From Thalassobacillus devorans (GTDB lineage Bacteria > Bacillota > Bacilli > Bacillales > Halobacillaceae): DNA of 64,000 bases. The stretch spans positions 434,001 to 498,000 of the forward strand of contig NZ_JAASRY010000001.1 of NCBI RefSeq assembly GCF_011761345.1, given 5' to 3'. Both the position numbers and the translations under genes were made by a program. Positions 53,216 to 61,940 of this stretch are shown one piece after another; the first letter of the stretch is position 1; the number at the start of each line of letters is the position of its first letter. The notes beneath the pieces are model-generated. The model had not been told where the DNA came from. It ran no database searches and worked only from the letters and a program-made list of their open reading frames with translations.

Positions 53216-53503
53216 ATGGTTTGGATAGCTTTAGGTATTGCTGCGGCGGGTTTTTTTATTGGGGAGGGACTGAAGAATTTCAAGGCACCTGATGGCAAAA
53301 GTCTCCTGGACGCGTTTCAAGAAGAGGATCGTGCTCATGAACTGATTCCTGAGAAAGACGTACATAACTTTATGGGAATATCCAAGAAGGATGCTAATGT
53401 TTTAAGACAAGAACATCCCGATATCCCGCACCTATCGATTAATGGCAATGTTTACTTTCCAAAAAAAAAGCTGCGGGAATGGCTGTTGAACTTAGGAAAA
53501 TAA
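53216..53503 (+). CDS. Membrane-anchored small protein with excisionase-like C-terminus
   Basis: 95 residues: one N-terminal hydrophobic helix WIALGIAAAGFFIGEGLK, then DKDVHNFMGISKKDANVLRQ-like residues (about 48-67) and INGNVYFPKKKLREWLLNLG, an arrangement like the winged helix of excisionase/MerR-type domains with a final ridge-Trp. The function is unknown. The start follows GGGAGGAAAATGGA. Confidence 0.6.
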   Translation: MVWIALGIAAAGFFIGEGLKNFKAPDGKSLLDAFQEEDRAHELIPEKDVHNFMGISKKDANVLRQEHPDIPHLSINGNVYFPKKKLREWLLNLGK

Positions 53504-53586
53504 AGTTGTTTTTAGATTGGAAAAGGTATTTTCAAGGTGAGTGCCGTAAGTAGGAGTTAGTGAGATCACTGCAAGGAGGAATAGCG

Positions 53587-53964
53587 TTGGCACTAAAAGC
53601 AGGCGATATGATCACCTTCGAACGGACCTTTACAAAAGAAGACGTGGAGTTATTTACGAGAATTTCCGGGGATGAGGGCGTGCATCACTTAACCCCGGAC
53701 GAGCAGGGGAGGCTTGTCGTGCAAGGGTTACTTACGGCCACCCTTCCGACGAAAATCGGTGGAGATCATAATGTACTCGCCAGGACGATGAACTTCGAGT
53801 TTATGAGGCCGGTGTTCACAGGGGACACCATTGTTTGTGAAGCTACCATTGACAGCTATGAAAAGACAGAGAAAAATCGAACAGCGATTGTGGCTTCTTT
53901 TTCTTGTACCAATCAAAAGGATAAAGAAGTGCTGAAAGGGAATTTCGCCGGAGTTATTCTATAA
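53587..53964 (+). CDS. MaoC-like hotdog dehydratase/thioesterase-fold protein
   Basis: 125 residues. MITFERTFTKEDVELFTRIS then GDEGVHHLTPDEQGRLVVQG is a single MaoC-like hotdog domain; the hydratase Asp is in SGDEGVHH, and the usual N-P-H motif is altered to G-V-H-H. VFTGDTIVCEATIDSYEKTE follows. Enoyl-CoA hydratase activity is therefore uncertain. It starts with TTG behind AAGGAGGAATAGCG. Confidence 0.82.
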   Translation: MALKAGDMITFERTFTKEDVELFTRISGDEGVHHLTPDEQGRLVVQGLLTATLPTKIGGDHNVLARTMNFEFMRPVFTGDTIVCEATIDSYEKTEKNRTAIVASFSCTNQKDKEVLKGNFAGVIL

Positions 53965-54006
53965 AAGAGTAGCCTGCCCCGAAAGTTGGGAACAGGCGCT
54001 TTTTGT
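53962..54006. terminator. Terminator between convergent genes
   Basis: AAAGAGTAGCCTGCCCC and GGGAACAGGCGCTTTTT form an imperfect stem around GAAAGTT, with a T run on the plus side. Confidence 0.75.
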
Positions 54007-54008
54007 TG

Positions 54009-54824
54009 TTATCGATCCCGCGATTGCAGCAAAAATAGAAATGCAATCAGGGATGCCGGGATGTTGTCCCTTTTTTTCCATTCTACTAAATAGCCAGGCA
54101 TGCGTTCGAAGCGATCGACCGCTTCAGTAGGGATGGCTCCACGCTTGATGATCGTCCATGTGGTGCCGTTTTGATCCTTGATCGTGAAGTGACCGATAAC
54201 TGCATCGCCCTCGGCACTCCAGCGCCACTGATCATGCTCGATGTATTGTGTGATTTGCTTCCCTTTATTTTTCGTGTCTTTCGTATAGGCAATGTAGTGC
54301 CCCTCTTTGTTCTGGACGTAACCGCGCCACGAGAACCCGCCTTTCTTTTCCACTTTATATAGGAGGCTTCCGTTTTTATCTTTTAAAATAAAGTTAGCCG
54401 AACGGACGGTATCAAACGAAAATATAGCGGTAATTCCCGTGAGAAATCTTTGTTTGAGGCTGACTTCTTCCTGGATTTCCCCATAAAGCTCGCCATCCAT
54501 AGCAAATAAACCCGCCTGATAGGATTTCATCGGTTTTTGTCCAAGGTACATCCGGGCAGGGACGCGTTCGTACGTGGTCTTTGTGTCATCGGTTTCAAAA
54601 TTGACTTCAGTCTGCTTGGCTTTTTTCCAGTCCAGATAGCCGGTCCGTAACAGCCCGAGACCGCTTATCGTGAAAATTGCGCTATACACGAGTGAAAGAA
54701 GTATGCCGCTTGGGTTCATGGTAATGAAACCGATAATGAAAACGAGTGCAATAATAGATAAAGCAGCGCCTGTGAACAGTTGGCGCCTTGCGTCTTGAAA
54801 AATAAGCTCTTTCACCTGAGTCAT
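54009..54824 (-). CDS. Membrane protein with a large soluble domain, function unknown
   Basis: 271 residues. Two N-terminal helices (ALSIIALVFIIGFITMNPSG and ILLSLVYSAIFTISGLGLL) precede a beta-rich domain with repeats such as NFILKDKNGSLLYKVEKKGG and GHFTIKDQNGTTWTIIKRGA. The ILKDKxGxxLYKV pattern recalls tubby/LURP-like phospholipid-scramblase folds, but this is a weak resemblance. The start follows AAGGAGGTAGATC. Confidence 0.6.
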   Translation of the reverse strand: MTQVKELIFQDARRQLFTGAALSIIALVFIIGFITMNPSGILLSLVYSAIFTISGLGLLRTGYLDWKKAKQTEVNFETDDTKTTYERVPARMYLGQKPMKSYQAGLFAMDGELYGEIQEEVSLKQRFLTGITAIFSFDTVRSANFILKDKNGSLLYKVEKKGGFSWRGYVQNKEGHYIAYTKDTKNKGKQITQYIEHDQWRWSAEGDAVIGHFTIKDQNGTTWTIIKRGAIPTEAVDRFERMPGYLVEWKKRDNIPASLIAFLFLLQSRDR

Positions 54825-54900
54825 CCGATCTACCTCCTTACATAAGGTACGTTTAAAATTGGAAAAAGTTTCACTTTCTATTTCGGGAGGTGGCTCTTAT

Positions 54901-54975
54901 TATTCGGACAGGAAAAGAGAGAAAGGGAGTGAAGTTGTACGAAAAGAGGTGGTATTCGGACAAGAAGAGGGGGCA
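54901..54975. repeat. Second 52-bp tandem repeat, about 1.4 units
   Basis: TATTCGGACA at 54901 recurs at 54953, exactly 52 bp later. The unit has arms TCGGACA ... TGTACGA and the linker GAAAAGAGGTGG, which parallels the linker ATGAAAAGGGGTG of the array at 51541. Remaining sequence between 54825 and 55067 shows nothing else. Confidence 0.6.
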
Positions 54976-55067
54976 AGACCGTCTTGTTTAAATAGAATAA
55001 AAGATTGTAAGCAACCCTGTTTGGTTTTCCAATGATCTATACCTGCTTCAAGGGAAGAAGGATTGAA

Positions 55068-55529
55068 TTATGGGTAGACGTTGAGCTTTATTAACAACCT
55101 TGAAATAGCCCCAATGGCTAAAAAACCGCCAATATACATTAGGATGGTGTAAATAAAACTCCATTCCTGCGCATAAGAAAGGGTTCCTTGGAGAAGCGCT
55201 AACCCTTCTAACGTTACCATTCCTCCGATAAACAAGCTGTATACCAAAATAGGGTGCTTCCTTTTATAGACGAGAATATAGGTGAACCAGGCCCCGGCGA
55301 TCGTGAATATACCCAGGTCTAAGAACAAGGAATCCAACAGCATAATGTTTGGCATATGATTTACTTCCCATAACCCTAGGTGTATGCCTGCCTGGTTTAA
55401 AACGACAGCAATTAATGCGGTAATGGGCGCTGTTGTGTAGAAAATCTTCGGTGCCTTTTTATATAAGTAGACGCCGGTTACCCATGGAAGGATAAAACCA
55501 GCAATTATTATAAATGCCACTGCCACCAC
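55068..55529 (-). CDS. CBO0543-family membrane protein
   Basis: 153 residues, five hydrophobic helices. HLGLWEVNHMPNIMLLDSLF and the final SFIYTILMYIGGFLAIGAIS match the CBO0543 family of five-helix proteins of unknown function found in spore-forming Firmicutes. A second member is at 61941. The start is GTG behind GAGGTGGT. Confidence 0.8.
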   Translation of the reverse strand: MVAVAFIIIAGFILPWVTGVYLYKKAPKIFYTTAPITALIAVVLNQAGIHLGLWEVNHMPNIMLLDSLFLDLGIFTIAGAWFTYILVYKRKHPILVYSLFIGGMVTLEGLALLQGTLSYAQEWSFIYTILMYIGGFLAIGAISRLLIKLNVYP

Positions 55530-55721
55530 CTCACGTTAGATTTCCTCGAATTACAATTTTTATACAGAAATATCCCCGATCAGATAAGGACAGTAGTGTG
55601 GGAAGAATTGAATTTTAGATGAAGTGTTTTTTGGAAAAAGTACTGCGGTGATTAAAGAAGTTTGAAATGACTTGAACTAACAATTTTTACAATTAATTGC
55701 AAGGTTGTAGAAGGGGTTAGC

Positions 55722-55859
55722 TTGGGCTGGATGATAATAGTTGTAATAGCTTATCTTCCGATTTTCTACAGAATACATAGACGTTTAAGGTTGCTTGAGA
55801 AAGAAGTGAAAAGGCAAAAAGGCGAACATGGTACTTTTAAAACGGCGTCAATTAGGTGA
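55722..55859 (+). CDS. Small membrane protein (45 residues), hypothetical
   Basis: TTG start five bases after AAGGGG. It encodes MIIVVIAYLPIFYRIHRRLR, a single helix followed by a basic, coiled-coil-like LLEKEVKRQKGEHGTF tail. The pattern is protein-like and fills an otherwise empty interval, but no family is known. Confidence 0.4.
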   Translation: MGWMIIVVIAYLPIFYRIHRRLRLLEKEVKRQKGEHGTFKTASIR

Positions 55860-55964
55860 AAAAAGAGACCTGAGACAACCAATTAGAGAATGCGTTTCTC
55901 GGTATACTCAATCAAATAAACGGTTATAGGTTGTTAATTAAGAAGTAAATCGAGGCTAAGAAAT

Positions 55965-56003
55965 AAAAAAACATGGATTTTTTAGTTGAAATCCATGCTT
56001 TAG
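55965..56003 (-). terminator. Terminator of the second VOC gene
   Basis: On the minus strand CATGGATTT pairs with AAATCCATG and TTTTTTT follows. Confidence 0.8.
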
Positions 56004-56009
56004 CTTACA

Positions 56010-56387
56010 TTACTTGTCTTCACGTAGTATGTAATTGTTTCCGTCTTGGTCCTTAAATGAGAACATGGTGCCATAAGGCATTCTTTTTATTTCATCTACT
56101 TCTACTCCGTTTTCTTTCATTTTCTCGTAGGCGGATTCTATGTCAGTTGTACTGAAAATAATAGTAGGATGGGCAACAGCAGAAGGATTTTGTTTTTCCA
56201 TTGCTGCCTTCGAGTAAAGAACTACCGTAGTAAATTCTTCTTCACTTGGTCCCACTTCTATCCAAGACATGCCTGGTCCCATAGCTTGTTCAAATTTTAA
56301 GGTAAATCCAACTTTGTTTAGCCAGAAATCTTTGGCTTCTTCTTGATCTTTTACATAAACCGTTATTTTACCAATTTTGTTAATCAT
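56010..56387 (-). CDS. VOC-family protein, paralogue of the 52063 gene
   Basis: 125 residues: INKIGKITVYVKDQEEAKDF, GPGMSWIEVGPSEEEFTTVV and GTMFSFKDQDGNNYILRED. It belongs to the glyoxalase/bleomycin-resistance fold group; the role is unknown. The start has an AAAGGAGCTTTCTT site. It lies 3.6 kb from its plus-strand paralogue, suggesting local duplication. Confidence 0.88.
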   Translation of the reverse strand: MINKIGKITVYVKDQEEAKDFWLNKVGFTLKFEQAMGPGMSWIEVGPSEEEFTTVVLYSKAAMEKQNPSAVAHPTIIFSTTDIESAYEKMKENGVEVDEIKRMPYGTMFSFKDQDGNNYILREDK

Positions 56388-56606
56388 AAGAAAGCTCCTT
56401 TACTTAACTCACTTTATATTCGTATTTTACCTTTTCTTTTTTGAAATGCCAATATTTTATAATTTGGCTTTATGTTTCTATTGGTAACGAAAGGAGGGGC
56501 TCTCTTAGCAGGGTGGGGGTCAGGCACTGTTTTGTCTGAATTAATAAAAATGGATATTCTTCACAAAATAAGTTGTGGGTGAATAATAAAGCGGAAGGGG
56601 ATTTAC

Positions 56607-58250
56607 ATGAATGTTGCACAATTGCTTGTGAAATGCCTGGAAAATGAAGGGGTTGAGTATATTTTCGGTGTGCCTGGTGAAGAGAATATCGATTTGATGG
56701 ATGCCCTGGTTGATTCAGAAATTGAGTTTATAGTGACCCGTCATGAAACCAGCGCTGCTTTTATGGCAGGAACTTATGGAAGACTGACAGGGAAGCCTGG
56801 TGTTTGTTTAGCGACATTAGGGCCTGGGGCAACCAACTTGTTGACGGGGGTGGCAAATGCCAATATGGATCATTGCCCTCTGATCGCCATAACCGGACAA
56901 GCAGGGTTGAATCGCCAACATAAAATATCGCATCAGTATTACGATCTTGTTGATATTTTTGAACCGGTGACGAAATGGAATGCACAAATTAAAACAGGAG
57001 AAATTGTACCTGAAGTGGTCAGAAAAGCTTATCAACTGGCGATCCAGGAAAAGCCTGGAGCGACGCATATCGACCTTCCCGAAGATGTGGCCGGTATGGA
57101 AGTGGATGAATCGCCATTGCCAGTGACCGGACATACCTTATCGGTAGCGAAGGATGATGTCATTGAACAGGCCGCATCCCTCATTTCTAAGGCTGATCAC
57201 CCGCTTATCCTGGCCGGAAATGGAGTGACCCGTGGTCAAGCAACGGAGGATTTACTAAAGTTTGTGACACAGACAAATATCCCTGTCGTTCATTCGTTTA
57301 TGGGAAAAGGGGGGATTTCCTGGAAAAATGAATTAAGTTTGCTGACGGCTGGAATCAGCGGGAAAGATTATATTACATGTGGCTTCCAGCAAGCGGATTT
57401 AGTTATAACGATCGGGATGGATATGGCAGAAACACCTCCGGAAAACTGGAATCCGGAAGCCGCGACCCCTGTCCTGCATATCGACACCGAAGAAGCGGAA
57501 ATTGACTCCCATTACCCTGTCGCTTTGAATGTGGTCGGAGATATCGGAGAGAGTCTGAGAAAGCTTCTGAACGTTATACCAGAACAGGATAGCGATGATA
57601 ACTGGTTTAGTCCGATCAGGAAGTCAGCCCTTGAGGAACTGGAGAGTTTTAAGGAGGATGATCATTTCCCTGTTAAACCGCAAAAAATAATCTATGATCT
57701 CCGTGACGTCCTTAAAGATGAGGATATTGCAATTTCCGATGTCGGGGCGCACAAAATGTGGATGGCCAGAATGTACCACACCGTTCATCCAAACACTTGC
57801 CTCATCTCTAATGGTCTCGCCTCGATGGGAGTAGCTGTACCGGGAGCGATTGCTGCAAAGCTCGTTCATCCGGATAGAAATGTGGTTGCAGTTTGTGGCG
57901 ATGGAAGCTTCCAGATGACGGGGGCAGAGTTGGAAACAGCGGTCAGGCTGAACCTTCCCATTATCATTTTGCTATGGAGAGACGATGGTTACGGGCTAAT
58001 CGAATGGCATCAGCTGAAAAAGTTCGAGCGACCGTCGCACATCAGTTTTGGAAATCCGGACTTTGTCAAACTTGCTGAGTCTTATGGATTTGAAGCGATG
58101 AGAATCGAAAAAACGGCTGAATTGAAGCCTGGATTGGAAAAAGCAATCAGCCTTAACAAACCAGTGCTGATCGACTGTCAGGTAGACTATAGAGAAAATA
58201 TGAAGTTGACGGAAATGCTGCGGGACATTAATTGTGAAGGAGGTGTGTGA
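56607..58250 (+). CDS. ThDP-dependent acetolactate synthase-like enzyme
   Basis: 547 residues with the full three-domain ThDP-enzyme layout. EYIFGVPGEENIDLMDALVD and RHETSAAFMAGTYGRLTGKP contain the catalytic Glu47. The cofactor motif is GDGSFQMTGAELETAVRLNL, ending in WRDDGYGLIEW where most family members have WND or NN. Sequence pattern is closest to catabolic acetolactate synthases (AlsS), but co-transcription with an aldehyde dehydrogenase and no alsD raises the possibility of another 2-keto acid reaction. It has AGCGGAAGGGGATTT upstream, and its stop overlaps the next start. Confidence 0.8.
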   Translation: MNVAQLLVKCLENEGVEYIFGVPGEENIDLMDALVDSEIEFIVTRHETSAAFMAGTYGRLTGKPGVCLATLGPGATNLLTGVANANMDHCPLIAITGQAGLNRQHKISHQYYDLVDIFEPVTKWNAQIKTGEIVPEVVRKAYQLAIQEKPGATHIDLPEDVAGMEVDESPLPVTGHTLSVAKDDVIEQAASLISKADHPLILAGNGVTRGQATEDLLKFVTQTNIPVVHSFMGKGGISWKNELSLLTAGISGKDYITCGFQQADLVITIGMDMAETPPENWNPEAATPVLHIDTEEAEIDSHYPVALNVVGDIGESLRKLLNVIPEQDSDDNWFSPIRKSALEELESFKEDDHFPVKPQKIIYDLRDVLKDEDIAISDVGAHKMWMARMYHTVHPNTCLISNGLASMGVAVPGAIAAKLVHPDRNVVAVCGDGSFQMTGAELETAVRLNLPIIILLWRDDGYGLIEWHQLKKFERPSHISFGNPDFVKLAESYGFEAMRIEKTAELKPGLEKAISLNKPVLIDCQVDYRENMKLTEMLRDINCEGGV

Positions 58251-59692
58251 ATGTGAAAATTAGTTCCATTATCAATGGTAAGGAGCTCAATGAAGCGAAC
58301 CGGGAAACGATGACAGTCCGTAATCCATATAATCAGGAAGAGGTTGCTGAGGTCGTATTAGCAAATGTAGAGGATTTGAATCAGGCGATTGATCAAGGTT
58401 TCGCTACCTTTCATGAGCAAATGAAAAAAATGCCTGCCTACGAGCGGTCGAATATTCTCCGGAAAACAGCAGATTTACTCGAGGAACGAAAAGCATCCTT
58501 TGCCGAAACAATTACAAAAGAAGCAGGGAAGCCGTTCAAACATAGCCTCGGTGAAGTGGAGCGTTCTATCCAGGTACTCAGGTTCGCCTCTGAACACGCG
58601 AAGCATATTAGCAGTGAAGTGATACCGATGGATGCGGCCATTGGCGGGGAAAACCGGTTAGGGTTTACAAAGCGCGAACCACTCGGTGTCGTGGCTGCCA
58701 TTACTCCCTTTAATTTCCCGTTAAATTTATCGCTTCATAAAATAGCTCCAGCGATCGCCGCTGGGAATACCATCATTTTCAAACCGGCAGAGAAGACACC
58801 AGTTTCCGCTTACAGTCTCGTTAAATTGTTTTTTGAAGCAGGTCTTCCCCCAGGAGCACTTCACTTAATCATGGGGCGTGGCGAAGTGGTAGGTGACCCG
58901 CTTGTCCAACATGATAAGATCCATAAAGTGACGTTTACGGGGAGCTTGCCTGTCGGGAGAGGCATTCTTGAAAAGGCAGGTTTTAAAAAGGTGACCCTGG
59001 AACTAGGTTCCAATTCTCCAAATATCCTATTTGACGATATTGACATCGGGCATGTGGCAGCTAATTTAGTCAAAGGTGCTTTTGTTTTCTCCGGCCAGGT
59101 ATGTATTTCTGCTCAGCGTATTTATGTCCATCAATCGATATACGATTCGTTCTTAAAAGAATATATCAAACAGACGGAATTCCTGGCTATTGGGGATCCA
59201 ATGGAAGAAACAACAGAGTTCGGACCAATGATCAATGAGGAAGAGGCAGAAAGAGCCAAAACGTGGATTGATGATGCTGTGAAAAAAGGAGCAAAGATTG
59301 AAACTGGCGGCGAACAAAAAGGATCATTTTTGGCCCCGACGATTATGACCAATGTAACCAATGATATGAAAGTAATCGCAGAAGAAGTGTTCGCTCCTAT
59401 CGTATCCGTGATACCTTTTGAAACAGAAGACGAGGTTATAAGGATGTCGAATGACTCGATTTATGGCCTGCAGGCAGGAGTTTTCACAAATGATCTCAAC
59501 AGGGCCCTTCGAGTTGCGGATCAATTGGAAATGGGCGGGGTCTGGATCAATGAAATATCGACTTATCGGCAGGATAACCATCCATATGGCGGAGTAAAGA
59601 AAAGTGGGATTGGGAAAGAAGGCGTCAAATATGCGGTGGAAGATATGACGGAAGTGAAGTTCGTTGGAATCAACTTAAATGAAAAAAACTGA
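58247..59692 (+). CDS. Aldehyde dehydrogenase family protein
   Basis: 481 residues. NAD(P) site GVVAAITPFNFPLNLSLHKI; catalytic Glu in VTLELGSNSPNILFDD; catalytic Cys in FVFSGQVCISAQRIYVHQSI; EEVFAPIVSVIPFETEDEV near the end. It oxidises an aldehyde to the acid; the substrate is unknown and could be the product of the ThDP enzyme. The GTG at 58247 overlaps the upstream TGA (GTGA); GTG 58253 is also possible. Second gene of a two-gene operon. Confidence 0.92.
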   Translation: MNVKISSIINGKELNEANRETMTVRNPYNQEEVAEVVLANVEDLNQAIDQGFATFHEQMKKMPAYERSNILRKTADLLEERKASFAETITKEAGKPFKHSLGEVERSIQVLRFASEHAKHISSEVIPMDAAIGGENRLGFTKREPLGVVAAITPFNFPLNLSLHKIAPAIAAGNTIIFKPAEKTPVSAYSLVKLFFEAGLPPGALHLIMGRGEVVGDPLVQHDKIHKVTFTGSLPVGRGILEKAGFKKVTLELGSNSPNILFDDIDIGHVAANLVKGAFVFSGQVCISAQRIYVHQSIYDSFLKEYIKQTEFLAIGDPMEETTEFGPMINEEEAERAKTWIDDAVKKGAKIETGGEQKGSFLAPTIMTNVTNDMKVIAEEVFAPIVSVIPFETEDEVIRMSNDSIYGLQAGVFTNDLNRALRVADQLEMGGVWINEISTYRQDNHPYGGVKKSGIGKEGVKYAVEDMTEVKFVGINLNEKN

Positions 59693-59743
59693 GTGCTTTT
59701 TTATACTTTAACTTTGTTAAAAGATTAAAGGATAAGAAAATCT

Positions 59744-59788
59744 AAGGCTTTCGCCATAAGTACTTGGCAATAAGCCAAGTTTTTCTAA
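59744..59788 (+). repeat. Short intergenic element, copy 2 of 2
   Basis: AAGGCTTTCGCCATAAGTAC then TTGGCAATAAGCCAAG and TTTTTCTAA. It aligns along its whole length with 2091-2136. CTTGGC-AATAA-GCCAAG is a perfect hairpin here. It lies just before the terminator of the aldehyde dehydrogenase operon. Confidence 0.6.
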
Positions 59789-59790
59789 TC

Positions 59791-59829
59791 GATGATTTTC
59801 TGTTTCTGTACAGAAAATCATCTTTTTTT
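59791..59829 (+). terminator. Terminator of the ThDP enzyme/ALDH operon
   Basis: GATGATTTTCTGT and ACAGAAAATCATC form a perfect 13-bp stem around TTCTGT, followed by TTTTTTT. Confidence 0.92.
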
Positions 59830-59851
59830 GCCATCGTTTTTAGGCAAAAAT

Positions 59852-59888
59852 AAAAAACTTCCCCCAGACTAAAGAGTTTAGGGAAAGT
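59852..59888 (-). terminator. Terminator of the glutamate dehydrogenase gene
   Basis: On the minus strand ACTTTCCCTAAACTC and a GGGGGAAGT arm pair, followed by TTTTTTATT. Confidence 0.7.
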
Positions 59889-59902
59889 AATGTGTATGTT
59901 CC

Positions 59903-61219
59903 TCATTCTTTTGATGATAAATCGGAATCTTTAATCCACCCACGAGCATGCATGGCTTTTACCAGATGGTTAATCCCGACCATATAGGCCGCATCTCTCA
60001 TGAAGCATTGCTTTTCTTCACGCATCTTGAAGACAGTATTAAATCCGAACAGCATTTTTTCCTCAAGCTTTTGGTTGATTTCTTCTTCTTTCCAATAGTA
60101 ATTCATGGAGTTTTGTACCCATTCAAAGTAGGAGACAGTGACGCCACCGGCATTGCAAAGGATATCCGGGATCACGAAAATTCCTTTCTCTTCGAGGATT
60201 TTGTCTCCTTCCGGTGTGGTGGGTCCGTTAGCTGCCTCTGCTACCACTTTTGCCTGAATGGACGGGGCGTTATCTTTCGTGATTTGGTTTTCCACTGCGG
60301 CTGGTATGAGAATATCGACAGGAAGGCTGAACATTTTTTCATTGGTTATTGGTTCAGCATCTGTATAATCAGACGCATAATTCTTCTTGTCTTTAACAAA
60401 CTCCAGCAAGTCAGGGATATTTAAACCTTCCTCGCGATAAATTCCACCTTTGGCATCAGTAACAGCAACAATTTTAACCCCTAATTCATGCAAAAATTTT
60501 GCTGTCATGCTTCCGACATTACCGAACCCCTGGATAGCTACGGTCGTTTTATCCAATTCCATATCCAGTACTTTGGCAGCCTCCTGGATGGTGAGGACGA
60601 CTCCCCGGCCGGTAGCTTCCAACCTGCCCAATGAGCCCCCGATGATGATCGGTTTTCCTGTTAGCATTCCCGGGATATTGTAGCCGCGGAGCTGATCGAA
60701 TTCATCAATCATCCAACCCATTACTTCAGGATTTGTGTTGACATCCGGAGCAGGAATATCCTTTTGTGGACCTATGATCGGTGTTATTTTCCGTATGTAC
60801 GTACGGCTTAACGTTTCCAGTTCGCGCTCGGATAATTTCTCCAGGTCAACAATAACTCCACCTTTTCCTCCACCTAGAGGGAGATCGAGGATGGCAGCCT
60901 TTAAAGACATCCAAATGGACAAAGCCTTTACTTCGTCTATACTCACTAAAGGATGGAAGCGAATCCCTCCTTTGGTAGGACCTAAGATATCTATGTGCTG
61001 AGCACGATAACCTGTAAAGTTTTCCAGGGTTCCATCATCCATGCGCACCGGAATCGATACTTCAAGCATTCTTATTGGTTTCTTAAGCATATGATAAATG
61101 TTCTCATGAAGTCCCAGCCTGTTCACCGATTCCTTAAGTAAGGATTTGACGACAATGTACGGATTTACACCATGGGTAGTTATATCCGACTCTACTTTTT
61201 CACTTTCCAGTTTCCTCAT
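59903..61219 (-). CDS. NAD-type glutamate dehydrogenase (RocG/GudB-like)
   Basis: 438 residues. The active-site blocks are RAQHIDILGPTKGGIRFHPL, AAILDLPLGGGKGGVIVDLE with the catalytic Lys, and the nucleotide-binding VAIQGFGNVGSMTAKFLHEL; the C-terminal ANGPTTPEGDKIL also fits. The enzyme converts glutamate to 2-oxoglutarate and ammonia, mainly catabolic in Bacilli. The ATG at 61219 follows TAGGGGGTATACGT and is preferred to the earlier in-frame start at 61246. Confidence 0.95.
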   Translation of the reverse strand: MRKLESEKVESDITTHGVNPYIVVKSLLKESVNRLGLHENIYHMLKKPIRMLEVSIPVRMDDGTLENFTGYRAQHIDILGPTKGGIRFHPLVSIDEVKALSIWMSLKAAILDLPLGGGKGGVIVDLEKLSERELETLSRTYIRKITPIIGPQKDIPAPDVNTNPEVMGWMIDEFDQLRGYNIPGMLTGKPIIIGGSLGRLEATGRGVVLTIQEAAKVLDMELDKTTVAIQGFGNVGSMTAKFLHELGVKIVAVTDAKGGIYREEGLNIPDLLEFVKDKKNYASDYTDAEPITNEKMFSLPVDILIPAAVENQITKDNAPSIQAKVVAEAANGPTTPEGDKILEEKGIFVIPDILCNAGGVTVSYFEWVQNSMNYYWKEEEINQKLEEKMLFGFNTVFKMREEKQCFMRDAAYMVGINHLVKAMHARGWIKDSDLSSKE

Positions 61220-61326
61220 ACGTATACCCCCTAAAAAAGTTATCACCTCTTTTATAAAATCCCTTAATACTTAAGGTTTTATACATCGCTTAGGAGAAAG
61301 TGATATATCTTCTGCCAGGGGCAAGA

Positions 61327-61743
61327 TTAATCATATATGATAGCTTTTCCTTGTTCACGTAACTTTCTTAAAGATGAAAGCATATGATTTATTTCTTCAT
61401 CGGAATGTCTTTCCCATGACTTTAATTCGGATACTATTTTCAAAGGCGATTTAGACCTATAAGAACGCGTGGGATTTCCGGGGAATTTTTTGTCCGTTAC
61501 GTTCGGATCATTTTCAAAATCACCTAATGGTTCTACAATATAAATTCTTTCTTCTGAATTAGATTTTGCTAATTCAGCACCCCATTTAGCGGCATCTAAT
61601 GTTGCAGTAAAATAGATATAGTTTGATTTTTTGTCCTGGTAGTTTGAAAAGTGTTGGGGTTCCAATAGATCTCCAATAGTTAGTGCTGCCTTCGTACCAT
61701 GAAAGAAAGGGCCTTTATCTAAGACATCTTTTTTGTCATTCAT
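61327..61743 (-). CDS. arr: Rifampin ADP-ribosyltransferase Arr
   Basis: 138 residues, the usual length. PFFHGTKAALTIGDLLEPQH, YIYFTATLDAAKWGAELAKS, RIYIVEPLGDFENDPNVTDK and FPGNPTRSYRSKSPLKIV match the Arr family along the whole chain. Arr transfers ADP-ribose from NAD to a hydroxyl of rifamycins and inactivates them. The catalytic His-Tyr-Asp set appears present. The start is ATG 61743 behind AAAGAGGTG. It is monocistronic and probably a resident chromosomal gene; no mobile element lies nearby. Confidence 0.93.
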   Translation of the reverse strand: MNDKKDVLDKGPFFHGTKAALTIGDLLEPQHFSNYQDKKSNYIYFTATLDAAKWGAELAKSNSEERIYIVEPLGDFENDPNVTDKKFPGNPTRSYRSKSPLKIVSELKSWERHSDEEINHMLSSLRKLREQGKAIIYD

Positions 61744-61880
61744 ACGATACACCTCTTTTTTAAATTGTGTATAACAGTATAGGACAGGAATTATAGAAAG
61801 AGTAGTCTATAAATAACTTATAATTAGGAGTATAATGGAAGTAGAAAGTATGGATTTGACGAAAATACTACTAAATGTGA

Positions 61881-61916
61881 ATGACCCCCACTCTATTATC
61901 ACAGGGTGGGGGTCAT
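61881..61916. repeat. TGACCCCCA-type hairpin
   Basis: ATGACCCCCAC and GTGGGGGTCAT form a perfect 11-bp stem. No T run follows on either strand. The same TGACCCCCA/TGGGGGTCA core is in the terminator at 33018 and a half-site is at 56512. Confidence 0.6.
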
Positions 61917-61940
61917 ATATTGTAAGAAGGATATGTTCAG

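Noticed and set aside
59948-60424. Long plus-strand frame of 158 codons inside the glutamate dehydrogenase gene
   Set aside because: Antisense shadow of a clear glutamate dehydrogenase.
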